This document shows, in pieces, positions 26,940 to 35,152 of a stretch of 64,000 nt of DNA. Both the position numbers and the translations under genes were made by a program. The notes under the pieces were generated by a model that was given only the letters and a program-made list of their open reading frames with translations, did not search any database and was not told where the DNA came from. Positions within the stretch are counted from its first letter, which is position 1; each line of letters starts with the position of its first letter. This stretch comes from Bacillota bacterium (lineage in GTDB: Bacteria; Bacillota; UBA4882; UBA8346): the NCBI GenBank assembly GCA_023401925.1, contig JAEXDA010000037.1, forward strand, positions 99,769 through 163,768, given 5' to 3'.

Positions 26940-28019
26940 ATGACCCTTGTATCCGTTATTCTCGCTGGTGGCGGCGGGACCCGGTTTTGGCCCTTGTCAC
27001 GCCAAAATAAACCCAAGCAATTATTGAATCTTAGCGGCAACGATATCATGCTGAACGATACCATTCTCCGCTATCAAGATGTTATTCCCCTTGAAAATAC
27101 GGTGATTGTCACCAATCAAAAACAGGCGGAGTTGCTTGATTCGGTACTGATCAACCAGGTACCCCGGGAGAATGTTTTAAAAGAACCGGTTGGCAGAAAT
27201 ACCGCTGCCTGTATTTTATATGCAGCATTATATATTCAGAAAAAATATGGTGATGCCGTGATGACGGTTTTGCCTTCGGATCATTATTTTACCGATGTTG
27301 ACGGCTTCCGGGATGTCTTACGGAAAACCTGTGAGGCTGCAAGCAGCACGGGGAAACTCATCACCATCGGTATCAAACCAACCTTCGCGGCGACCGGCTA
27401 CGGCTATATCCGGTTTATTAAAGATAGTGAGCGGCAGTTGCCTGCGGGAGTTTATCCGGTCAGTGAATTTGTGGAAAAACCGGCTTTCGAGAAAGCCCAA
27501 AAATATATCGCTTCGGGTAATTATCTTTGGAACAGCGGTATGTTTGTCTGGCAGGTATCGGTAATTCTTGATAATTTCCAGCGCTATTTGCCCAGACTCT
27601 ATAAAAGTATGATGAATGTATATGACGATCTCACCACATCAAGAGAAGCTGAAGCGATTGCCCAAATCTATCCGGAGTTACAAAGTATATCCATTGATTA
27701 TGGTATCTTGGAACGCAGTGACGATGTTTTGGTAATGCCCGGCGATTTTGGTTGGAATGACGTAGGGAGTTGGGATGCTCTAGGGGCGATTTTTCCTCCC
27801 GATGAAAACGGCAATATTGTAAAAGCCAATCATTTGGGCATCGCTACCAAAAACTCAATCATTTATGGAACCGATCAATTGATTGCAACGATTCATGTAG
27901 ATAACGTAATCGTTGCCGCCACTCACGATGCGATTTTAATATGTCCTAAAGATCAGGCCCAGAGCGTAAAAGAGATGGTGGAATTGCTTAAGGAAAAGGG
28001 GATGACGGAATTCCTCTAG
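26940..28019 (+). CDS. manC: mannose-1-phosphate guanylyltransferase (copy 1)
   Basis: The 359-residue protein has ILAGGGGTRFWPLSRQNKPKQLL (residues 7-29), LPSDHYF, GYGYI, VSEFVEKP (about 175) and NSGMFVWQ (about 196). This is the GMP domain of ManC/RfbM without the phosphomannose-isomerase cupin found in bifunctional members. It makes GDP-mannose for fucose, perosamine and mannosyl residues. AGGAG precedes ATG 26940. A paralogue lies 1.8 kb downstream. Confidence 0.92.
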   Translation: MTLVSVILAGGGGTRFWPLSRQNKPKQLLNLSGNDIMLNDTILRYQDVIPLENTVIVTNQKQAELLDSVLINQVPRENVLKEPVGRNTAACILYAALYIQKKYGDAVMTVLPSDHYFTDVDGFRDVLRKTCEAASSTGKLITIGIKPTFAATGYGYIRFIKDSERQLPAGVYPVSEFVEKPAFEKAQKYIASGNYLWNSGMFVWQVSVILDNFQRYLPRLYKSMMNVYDDLTTSREAEAIAQIYPELQSISIDYGILERSDDVLVMPGDFGWNDVGSWDALGAIFPPDENGNIVKANHLGIATKNSIIYGTDQLIATIHVDNVIVAATHDAILICPKDQAQSVKEMVELLKEKGMTEFL

Positions 28020-28131
28020 ACTTCATCCTGTTACCAATATTGCAAGATTTGATAAAACTGAAGAGAGAAAAACCTTTGTTACCTACACAGAATTTAATAA
28101 TTAAAATTGCATTTATAATCACAAATTAATT

Positions 28132-28186
28132 TTGTTTTAAAAAAATTATGATATAATTAAACCGTATCGGTATACGATATGGTTTT
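28132..28186 (+). promoter_or_regulatory. extended -10 promoter with palindromic operator-like site
   Basis: The 303-base gap 28020-28322 contains TG-A-TATAAT (28149-28157, an extended -10). Directly after it is an imperfect inverted repeat, AAACCgTATCG / CGATAtGGTTT (about 28159-28185), where the transcript should begin. No good -35 lies at the standard distance. The palindrome position suggests repression. As it is followed by TTTATAT it could alternatively act as a weak terminator of manC. The rest of the gap is AT-rich with nothing else recognisable. Confidence 0.5.
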
Positions 28187-28322
28187 TATATATTTGTGAG
28201 TGTTGTTAACTCCGGGAAAACCCTTTAGGCAATTTTACAATATAACACTTCCTGATGACGAATGAACGAATAACCAACAGCGAATAATTAATAATGAATA
28301 AGTGAATTCCGGAGGTCTTCTT

Positions 28323-29249
28323 TTGGAAAAGCTTTCATTGGTTGTTCCCTGTTTTAATGAACAGGAAGCCATACCTCTTTTTTATCAAGAAACTACGTCG
28401 ATCCTGGAAAAAATCCATTGTGACCAGGAAATCCTTTTTGTGAACGATGGTTCCAAAGACCATTCTTTACAAGTGATCCAAACTTTGGCCGGTAAAGACC
28501 CCCGGGTGAAGTATCTCTCTTTTTCCAGAAACTTTGGCAAGGAGGCGGCTATGCTTGCGGGAATGAAATATGCAACCGGCGATTGGGTGGTGATTATGGA
28601 TGTAGACTTACAGGATCCGCCGGCGTTGTTGCCGGAAATGATAGAAGTTATTGAAAAAGAAGGATACGATTCGGTAGCGACCCGCCGGGTCAGCCGAAAC
28701 GGAGAACCGTTGCTGCGGAGCTTTTTTGCCAGGATTTTTTATATACTGATTCATAAATTGTCCGATGCCGATATTGTGGATGGGGCCCGGGATTTTAGAA
28801 TGATGACCAGGCAGATGGTTGATTCCATTCTAGAGCTTAATGAATATCATCGTTTTTCCAAGGGCATTTTCGGATGGGTAGGCTATGAAACCAAATGGCT
28901 GGACTATGAAAATATCGAACGGGTAGCCGGCGAGACAAAATGGTCTTTTTGGAAACTATTAAAATATGCACTGGAAGGGATAATCGCTTTTTCAACCCTT
29001 CCCCTTCGGGTGGTCTCATTTTTTGGGCTGGCATTTTCGGGTTTCGCGTTTCTGCTACTTCTTGTAATCATTTTCCGGAGAATGTTATTCGGTGACCCGG
29101 TGGCCGGTTGGGCATCCACCATGTCGGTTATCATCTTGGTCAGTGGTTTACAAATGATTTTTTTAGGCATCATGGGTGAATATTTAGCTCGGACTTATAT
29201 GGAAACAAAAGCGCGACCGAAATATTTTGTGAAGAAAAAAAACCTTTAA
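28323..29249 (+). CDS. GtrB/DPM1-like polyprenyl-phosphate glycosyltransferase
   Basis: This 308-residue membrane GT2 has SLVVPCFNEQEAIPLFYQ at the N-terminus, FVNDGSKDHS and the DxD-type site VIMDVDLQDPP (about 90-100). Two C-terminal membrane helices lie at about 228-250 and 262-286. It should transfer a sugar from NDP-sugar to undecaprenyl phosphate. The partner flippase-like GtrA follows 29 bases later. TTG 28323 is taken as the start because GGAGG lies 8 bases upstream; the frame opens earlier at GTG 28302, but that codon lies before the ribosome site. Confidence 0.88.
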   Translation: MEKLSLVVPCFNEQEAIPLFYQETTSILEKIHCDQEILFVNDGSKDHSLQVIQTLAGKDPRVKYLSFSRNFGKEAAMLAGMKYATGDWVVIMDVDLQDPPALLPEMIEVIEKEGYDSVATRRVSRNGEPLLRSFFARIFYILIHKLSDADIVDGARDFRMMTRQMVDSILELNEYHRFSKGIFGWVGYETKWLDYENIERVAGETKWSFWKLLKYALEGIIAFSTLPLRVVSFFGLAFSGFAFLLLLVIIFRRMLFGDPVAGWASTMSVIILVSGLQMIFLGIMGEYLARTYMETKARPKYFVKKKNL

Positions 29250-29278
29250 ATATCCATCATTTCGTCGAGGAGAGTGCT

Positions 29279-29704
29279 ATGATTAAAAAGTTTCTCTGGG
29301 AGCCGACCGAAAGTGTTTCGGTTCAATTTTTCCGTTATATCTTTGTTGGTGCGATCGCAACCCTGATCGATTTTGGATTGCTATATCTTTTTACCGAATA
29401 TGGGAAAATATACTATCTGGTTTCGACGATACTTTCTTTCACCGCAAGTGTGATTGTTCATAATTTTTTAAGTATGAACTGGGTTTTCAAGGGACGCGCT
29501 TTAAGTAAAAGGTGGTTTGAATTCGCGGCTTTTACGGTGATCGCCCTAATTGGACTGGGCTTAAACGTTTTTTTAATGTGGATTTTTACCGAATATTTCA
29601 GATTCTATTATTTGCTATCCAAAGTTTTTGCAACAATATTGGTGTTCTTATGGAATTTTATCGCCAGAAAATGGTTTGTTTTTCAAACCCGGGAACAAGC
29701 ATGA
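29279..29704 (+). CDS. GtrA-family membrane protein
   Basis: The 141-residue protein has four predicted membrane helices, starting FFRYIFVGAIATLIDFGLLYL and ending ATILVFLWNFIARKWFVF, the GtrA/DPMS_synth signature. It probably helps translocate undecaprenyl-phosphate-linked sugar across the membrane for late decoration of a surface glycan or wall polymer. It pairs with the GtrB-like gene immediately upstream. GAGGAG precedes ATG 29279. Confidence 0.88.
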   Translation: MIKKFLWEPTESVSVQFFRYIFVGAIATLIDFGLLYLFTEYGKIYYLVSTILSFTASVIVHNFLSMNWVFKGRALSKRWFEFAAFTVIALIGLGLNVFLMWIFTEYFRFYYLLSKVFATILVFLWNFIARKWFVFQTREQA

Positions 29705-29857
29705 TCGGGATGTCGGCTATCAGCTATTTGCTTTGAAGAATTTTGGGACTTGAAATGTGGCGCAAAAGCCAAAGCGGAAAGCCGTTTTTTAGTGGCTATT
29801 TTTCTCCCGGTGGCATAGATTAGTAAAGTGCGAGTTGCTCAATGCTCTGGAGGAGAA

Positions 29858-30958
29858 ATGATGACAAATCCTATTTTGGTGCTGATGGCCGGCGGCTATG
29901 GAGAAAGATTTTGGCCTCGTAGCAGGAGGAGTTTTCCAAAACAGCTCTTATCCTTTAATGGAGAAAAAACATTATTGCAGGAGTCGGTGGCTCGGGTTCA
30001 AGAGCTTACCGAGACGGATCGAATCTATGTGGTAACCAACTCCGAACAAGCCAAGGCTGTACAAAAACAGTTACCTTTTTTGCCTTCCCGAAACATTATC
30101 GTTGAACCTCAATCTAAAAATACCGCACCATGTATTGGCCTAGCCGCCGTTTATCTCCAGAAGTACTATCCGGAAGAAGATCCTGTCATTGCATTTTTAC
30201 CAAGTGACTGCAGGGTGTGTCATGAAGAAAAAATGCGGAATGCTTTGCGCGCCGGATTTAGGGTATGCATGGAGAAAAAAAGCGGGGTAGTCTTTGGCAT
30301 GGAACCGACCCGCCCGGAAACAGGCTATGGATATATTGAGCTTGGACAAATCATAGGCGAGTGTACCCTTGATGGTCAAAAACAACCATGTTATCAGGTG
30401 AGGGGTTTTCAGGAAAAGCCTTATCCGGAAAATGCGGAAAAATTGGTGGCTGCCGGTAATTGTTTATGGAATGGCGGAGTTTTTATTTGGCAATTGAAAA
30501 ATTTACTTTTTGAAATGGAAAATTTTCTACCCGAACTGTATAAGGGACTTCAATGTTTTTCCCCTTTTATCGGTACACTCCAGGAAATGAGCCAATTAAC
30601 CAGGATATATTCTACTTTGTCTGCCATTTCTTTTGATTATGGAATTTTGGAAAAGACATCCAATCTGATTGTTATTCCTTCGGAATATGGCTGGGACGAT
30701 TTGGGCTGCTGGACTATATTGGAAAGAATACTACCGTCCGACGAATCTGGAAATGTTAGCCAGGGAGAATTTTTGGGGGTGGATACCCATGGATGTATCA
30801 TCCATAGTCCCCATAAGCCCGTAACGACGATAGGAGTGTCGGACTTGATTGTTGTGGAAACTGAAGATGTTTTGCTGGTTTGCGCGAAGAATCAAGCTCA
30901 GAATGTAAAAAAACTGCTCCAAAAACTCCGGGAGCGTGGCCGGCTGGATTTGCTATAA
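29858..30958 (+). CDS. mannose-1-phosphate guanylyltransferase (copy 2)
   Basis: The 366-residue paralogue of the 26940 gene has LVLMAGGYGERFWPRSRRSFPKQLL, LPSDCRV, ETGYGYIELG, RGFQEKPYPE, WNGGVFIWQ and YGWDDLGCW. The GGYGERFWPRS loop follows the short ManC/XanB subtype without isomerase domain. ATG 29858 and ATG 29861 both follow GGAGGAG; the frame opens further upstream at 29828 without a ribosome site. Two GDP-mannose enzymes in one cluster suggest either redundancy or slightly different substrates. The 77-base gap after it shows no clear terminator. Confidence 0.88.
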   Translation: MMTNPILVLMAGGYGERFWPRSRRSFPKQLLSFNGEKTLLQESVARVQELTETDRIYVVTNSEQAKAVQKQLPFLPSRNIIVEPQSKNTAPCIGLAAVYLQKYYPEEDPVIAFLPSDCRVCHEEKMRNALRAGFRVCMEKKSGVVFGMEPTRPETGYGYIELGQIIGECTLDGQKQPCYQVRGFQEKPYPENAEKLVAAGNCLWNGGVFIWQLKNLLFEMENFLPELYKGLQCFSPFIGTLQEMSQLTRIYSTLSAISFDYGILEKTSNLIVIPSEYGWDDLGCWTILERILPSDESGNVSQGEFLGVDTHGCIIHSPHKPVTTIGVSDLIVVETEDVLLVCAKNQAQNVKKLLQKLRERGRLDLL

Positions 30959-31035
30959 GCTGTTATGGATTAAAAAGTCTACCAGCTTAAAGGATAATTA
31001 AGTTATTGGGAGGGAAGAAACAGGAAGGATTTGAG

Positions 31036-31710
31036 TTAGCCGGAGTTTTTTACAATACAGATTTGACCGTGATTCATCATAGTTCTCTGCCGTTGAAACA
31101 GAAATTTGGTGATTTGATCTTGAATGTTTGGGTCGATTTGTAGAAAACTAAGACCAATTCCATGAAAGTTTTCGTTTTTAATCGTTCGCATAATTTTAGC
31201 AACGAATAATGAGGGTGAGCTATTCCCGGGCAATACCATTTGACAGGTCATGCTGGTCCCGGTATCCAGATTCAACTTTGGATCGATTACGGCAAAGAGG
31301 CCGTTGATAGAAAGGTTTACCACCGTTCCTCGATATTTTCCTTTTTTACCGAAAAATTGAAATGGAAAATTGACTTCACAACGGAAAAAATGTCGCCCGA
31401 CTGCTATTTTTAAATCTTCCGGCTTATTGACAATAATCAAAGGCGGTTCCTTTTCCGCACCGATGAATTGGGTCGTAAAGACATAATCACATGAGTTGTT
31501 GTCACTTCGGCATATTAGAGTAACGCTGGCACCCGGCTGCAAATTTTTTAACAGTTTATCATTTTCGGGTATTAAAACTTCCATTCGCTCTCCTTCGGAA
31601 TTCCAAATGGAAGTACGATAGATTATCTTTTGGCCGTTTTCATTCAAGATTTCCACTTGGACATTCTTTCCGGGTTGGATCAGGCTTTGTGCAATCAAAT
31701 TTAAGTTCAT
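31036..31710 (-). CDS. PilZ-domain protein (YcgR/YpfA-like c-di-GMP receptor)
   Basis: The 224-residue protein has an N-terminal YcgR-like beta domain (about 1-100) and a C-terminal PilZ domain. Both c-di-GMP contacts are present: RHFFR (R106 and R110, RxxxR) and NLSING (132-137, the D/NxSxxG motif). It should sense c-di-GMP and act on motility or the cell envelope. ATG 31710 is chosen, with GGGGGTG about 9 bases upstream; a TTG six codons earlier lies before that site. It is divergent from tepA, with the 31711-31963 gap between carrying the promoters of both. Confidence 0.88.
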   Translation of the reverse strand: MNLNLIAQSLIQPGKNVQVEILNENGQKIIYRTSIWNSEGERMEVLIPENDKLLKNLQPGASVTLICRSDNNSCDYVFTTQFIGAEKEPPLIIVNKPEDLKIAVGRHFFRCEVNFPFQFFGKKGKYRGTVVNLSINGLFAVIDPKLNLDTGTSMTCQMVLPGNSSPSLFVAKIMRTIKNENFHGIGLSFLQIDPNIQDQITKFLFQRQRTMMNHGQICIVKNSG

Positions 31711-31963
31711 CAAAGGTTTCACCCCCAAAGCAAAATTCTCTTTTCTGTAATTTAGCTGATTTTATGGTGAAAAATATTGAAATCTTTTTTCTTTAAAATT
31801 TGCATATAGAAATCGTTTATCATTTTTATTCGTTAGGGTGTAGAATTAAATTCAAAGCTCCGTTATTAATCAATCTGAATAACTTTTGAACGTAACTGAG
31901 TATGAATTACGGGGAGTTAGGGATACTACTATTAATTCAGATTGGTCAATAGGGGGAAAATTG

Positions 31964-32785
31964 GTGACAGACTTGGAAGACGATTCAATAAGACGTGATT
32001 TTTCGGTTCCCATTGCTTCAAAAGCCCAATCACCCGGCGGATCAGAGACAGGAAGTCCAAGCGAACAGCCGCTTGAACAACCAGCGCGCCAAAACCCTAG
32101 AAAACAAAGATTATTGTTAAGTAATCTTAAATCACTAGGACAGTTGAATACGCCTACATCGGGTGAAAGCAATATTCATACAATGATTATTGTTGGCCAA
32201 ATCGAAGGCCACATCATTCTCCCTGGGAAAAATAAGACAACAAAATACGAACATATTATACCACAACTTGTTGCAATAGAACAAAATCCGAATATTAAAG
32301 GTTTATTAATAATTCTGAACACGGTTGGGGGAGACGTCGAGGCAGGATTGGCAATTGCCGAGATGATCGAGAGCCTTTCAAAACCATCCGTTTCATTGGT
32401 TCTGGGAGGTGGACACTCCATTGGCGTTCCGATCGCAGTGGCTACGGATTATAGTTTTATTGCTGAAACAGCTACCATGACGATTCATCCTTTACGGTTA
32501 AATGGTTTATTGATTGGTGTTCCGCAGACATTCGAATATCTCGATAAAATGCAAGACAGGATTATCAAATTTGTTGCCAGTCATTCCGAAGTGCCGGAAG
32601 AGAAATTTAAAGAATTAATGTTCAGAACCGGCGATTTAGTTCGCGATATCGGCTCTGTACTCATCGGAAAGGAAGCAGTTCATTGTGGCCTTATTAATGA
32701 ACTGGGTGGGATTAATCAAGCTCTAAAAAAGCTGGATGAGTTAATTGAACTTAATGCTGAAAGCAGGAAACGAGGCCTTCAATAA
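31964..32785 (+). CDS. tepA: TepA-like ClpP-family protease
   Basis: The 273-residue protein has a poorly conserved, polar N-terminal 75 residues and then a ClpP/crotonase fold: LNTVGGDVEAGLAIAEMI, then GGGHSIGVPIAVATD with the putative nucleophile Ser, and TMTIHPLRLNG with the His. This is the TepA (YmfB) family, which in Bacillus sits beside ylzJ and spoIIIE and aids protein export. GTG 31964 follows AGGGGG by seven bases; the frame opens earlier at a TTG (31886) with no ribosome site. The next gene starts at the stop codon. Confidence 0.87.
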   Translation: MTDLEDDSIRRDFSVPIASKAQSPGGSETGSPSEQPLEQPARQNPRKQRLLLSNLKSLGQLNTPTSGESNIHTMIIVGQIEGHIILPGKNKTTKYEHIIPQLVAIEQNPNIKGLLIILNTVGGDVEAGLAIAEMIESLSKPSVSLVLGGGHSIGVPIAVATDYSFIAETATMTIHPLRLNGLLIGVPQTFEYLDKMQDRIIKFVASHSEVPEEKFKELMFRTGDLVRDIGSVLIGKEAVHCGLINELGGINQALKKLDELIELNAESRKRGLQ

Positions 32786-33015
32786 TGTTTTATACCATCG
32801 TACCGCTGGAGTACATTTTTGAGGAGGATGAATCGGAAGAGACTGAATCCAAAAAGCAAAAAAAGGAAGATATCGAGATTAAACGGGAAGGGGGCGTAAG
32901 CTTGATGGTAGAATCTTCACCGTTTGGGCAATATAAGATAACCCGGTTGATTAGCACCAATCCCAATGACTATTTAAAACCCCAATGGCAACCTGGAACC
33001 ATCATCACCGGATAA
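32785..33015 (+). CDS. YlzJ-like protein
   Basis: The 76-residue protein starts MFYTIVPLEYIFEE and ends YKITRLISTNPNDYLKPQWQPG, matching the short YlzJ family (MILYT.MPLE opening, basic C-terminus) that follows tepA in Firmicutes. It has no known function. A charged middle (EESEETESKKQKK) is longer than in typical YlzJ. The gene overlaps the last base of tepA. In Bacillus spoIIIE comes next; here two reversed genes and a transporter intervene. Confidence 0.72.
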   Translation: MFYTIVPLEYIFEEDESEETESKKQKKEDIEIKREGGVSLMVESSPFGQYKITRLISTNPNDYLKPQWQPGTIITG

Positions 33016-33025
33016 TTGATAATGA

Positions 33026-33730
33026 TCAGAGTTTAAAACGAAAGGAGACAGCTTGTCCCAAAGAGCGGCCAGCGGCTTTTAGGAGTTTTAGTTTCTTAAG
33101 GGATACTTCGCCGGTGGTACGTTGATGGTAATACACCGGGTTTTGAAAAATACGGAATTTTTCTAAAGCGGCGTATCCCGAAATGATTACATTAGGAGCG
33201 AAAGTATCTGGCGGTAGTTTAAAAAACAGGTTCCTAAATTTGTTACTACGCATCAGCCTGTAAGGTGTATTAGTATCCAGAATTCCGGAGTGATAAAAAA
33301 ACCGGACGACAAGTTTTGATCCCCAGGTGATGATTTTTCTTGAAAGCGGATTATGCCGCCCCACCCGGATACCCAATAAAAAGTCGTAATCAAAGCGTTT
33401 AAGCCACAACTTATCAAAGTCAGCAACTTCCAATTCATCGTCGGAATCGACTTGAAATAACCATTCAGCCTCGCAATTTTCGCGATACCCTTGTAAAATA
33501 GTAGGTCCATGCCCGCTATTGTTTTTTTGATGAACGATAATCCTTGGATAACGGGCCGCTGCTTTATTGAGTATTGAAGAGGTTTTATCTTTAGAGCCGT
33601 CATTATATGCATGGATTTCAAAGTCAATTTGGAGTTCGCATAACTTGGCGTGCCATTTTTCCAATACGGCGGTGATGGCTTTTTCTTCATTATAAATTGG
33701 CATAATTACCACCAGTTCTTTGATTTTCAT
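33026..33730 (-). CDS. family 2 glycosyltransferase
   Basis: The 234-residue GT-A enzyme has ELVVIMPIYNEEKAITAVLEKW, HAYNDGSKDKT, the acceptor segment NSGHGPTILQGY and the metal site FQVDSDDE (D95, D97, D98). It lacks membrane segments. The ATG lies at 33730 and overlaps the stop of glf (ATGA), so the two form one reversed operon. Next to UDP-galactopyranose mutase it may use a galactofuranose donor, which is inference only. Confidence 0.85.
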   Translation of the reverse strand: MKIKELVVIMPIYNEEKAITAVLEKWHAKLCELQIDFEIHAYNDGSKDKTSSILNKAAARYPRIIVHQKNNSGHGPTILQGYRENCEAEWLFQVDSDDELEVADFDKLWLKRFDYDFLLGIRVGRHNPLSRKIITWGSKLVVRFFYHSGILDTNTPYRLMRSNKFRNLFFKLPPDTFAPNVIISGYAALEKFRIFQNPVYYHQRTTGEVSLKKLKLLKAAGRSLGQAVSFRFKL

Positions 33731-34902
33731 TTTTGGCACCCCCTGATTTTAGTTTGGTAAATATCAAGCGCGTTTTCTATCGTGCGGTCCATATCCAGGT
33801 AACGATAACTTCCCAGGCGGCCTCCAAATATAACTTGCCGTTGTTCACGGCTGGCCTCCGCATATTGCTGATAAATTTTTTGATTGGCCGGAGTGTTTAC
33901 GGGATAGAAAGGTTCATCTTGAGTTGTATAAGCTTTAGGATATTCTATGGAAATAATCGTCTGGCTCGGGCTTGTGGGCCGATCCGGTGTTAAGTGTTTA
34001 AATTCATGGATTCGCGTATAAGGTACGTTGGATTCGGCGTAGTTCATAACAGCGATTCCCTGAAAATCAGGTGCGTTTATTGTTTTTTGTTCGAACGAGA
34101 GAGAGCGCCATTCCAGATGCCCGTAGCGATAGTCAAAGTAACGATCGATAGGTCCGCTGTAGATTATTTGACAATCTTTTGGGATTAAATCTTGAATGGT
34201 AAAAAAATCGGTGTTTAAATAAACTTCAATATTTGGATGATGCAACATGGATTTGATGACTTGTCCGAAGCCCTCTACAGGAATTCCTTGCCAAGGGTCG
34301 TTAAAATATTGGTCCAGATAAGTATACCGAACGGGGATACGATTGATAATTTCCGCAGGTAGAGTGTTTGGGTCTTTTCCCCATTGTTTGAGGCTATAGC
34401 CTCGAATCAGGGCTTCGTATAAATCCCGGCCAATCTGAGAAATTGCCTTTTGTTCCAAGTTGACAGGATGTTCGTAATTCTCATTGTCCCGCTTTTCTTC
34501 CAGAAAAGCAGCCACTTCATCAGGTTTAAGATTCAATTGATAAAAAGTATTGATTGTATTAAGATTAATTGGCATTGGATATGTTTTGTTTTGAAATACC
34601 GTTAGTACCCGGTGCCGGTAATTGTTAAAATTACAAAAATTACCAACATAACGCCAAACTCGTTCGCTCGAAGTATGAAAAATATGAGATCCGTAAAGGT
34701 GACATTCAATACCAGTCTCCGGATTGGGGAAAGTAAAGCTATTGCCTCCGACGTGATCGCGTTTTTCGATTACGGCTACACGCTGGCCTAGGTCTTGGGC
34801 GATTCGCTCGGCGATGGTCGCTCCAAAAAACCCCGAACCTACCACGAGATATGAAATATGATTTAAGTCCACCGTTGTGATCTTCTTTCTTAAAGTAATC
34901 AT
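33727..34902 (-). CDS. glf: UDP-galactopyranose mutase
   Basis: The flavoenzyme (about 391 residues) has the FAD loop YLVVGSGFFGATIAERIA (about 18-35), EKRDHVGGNSFT, CHLYGSHIFHT, LIRGYSLKQWGKDP (about 195) and IPVRYTYLDQYF. It converts UDP-galactopyranose to UDP-galactofuranose. The start is uncertain: the frame opens at 35070, but the first 56 residues do not fit the family. ATG 34902 is the most reasonable choice; GTG 34872 is possible. The genes lie on the opposite strand to all neighbours and interrupt the tepA-ylzJ-spoIIIE order. Confidence 0.92.
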   Translation of the reverse strand: MITLRKKITTVDLNHISYLVVGSGFFGATIAERIAQDLGQRVAVIEKRDHVGGNSFTFPNPETGIECHLYGSHIFHTSSERVWRYVGNFCNFNNYRHRVLTVFQNKTYPMPINLNTINTFYQLNLKPDEVAAFLEEKRDNENYEHPVNLEQKAISQIGRDLYEALIRGYSLKQWGKDPNTLPAEIINRIPVRYTYLDQYFNDPWQGIPVEGFGQVIKSMLHHPNIEVYLNTDFFTIQDLIPKDCQIIYSGPIDRYFDYRYGHLEWRSLSFEQKTINAPDFQGIAVMNYAESNVPYTRIHEFKHLTPDRPTSPSQTIISIEYPKAYTTQDEPFYPVNTPANQKIYQQYAEASREQRQVIFGGRLGSYRYLDMDRTIENALDIYQTKIRGCQK

Positions 34903-35152
34903 TGCATTCCATAAATTAACATTAACATATTTGTAAGAATAAAGGCAAGTTACAAAATGGATAATTTTGGATAATAAATGCCGTTTATTTGTAAAATTTC
35001 TATAAATTGGCGTGATTCTTTTTGGATAGCTCACGAATAAGCCCGGCTGCATCTTTTGGAATGTCGACAACCTTAAAGAATGATGAAGGAATTCCTTAAA
35101 AATCCCAGAATAATAAAATGCTACAATGTTTTATTATTGGAGGGAAAACGTA

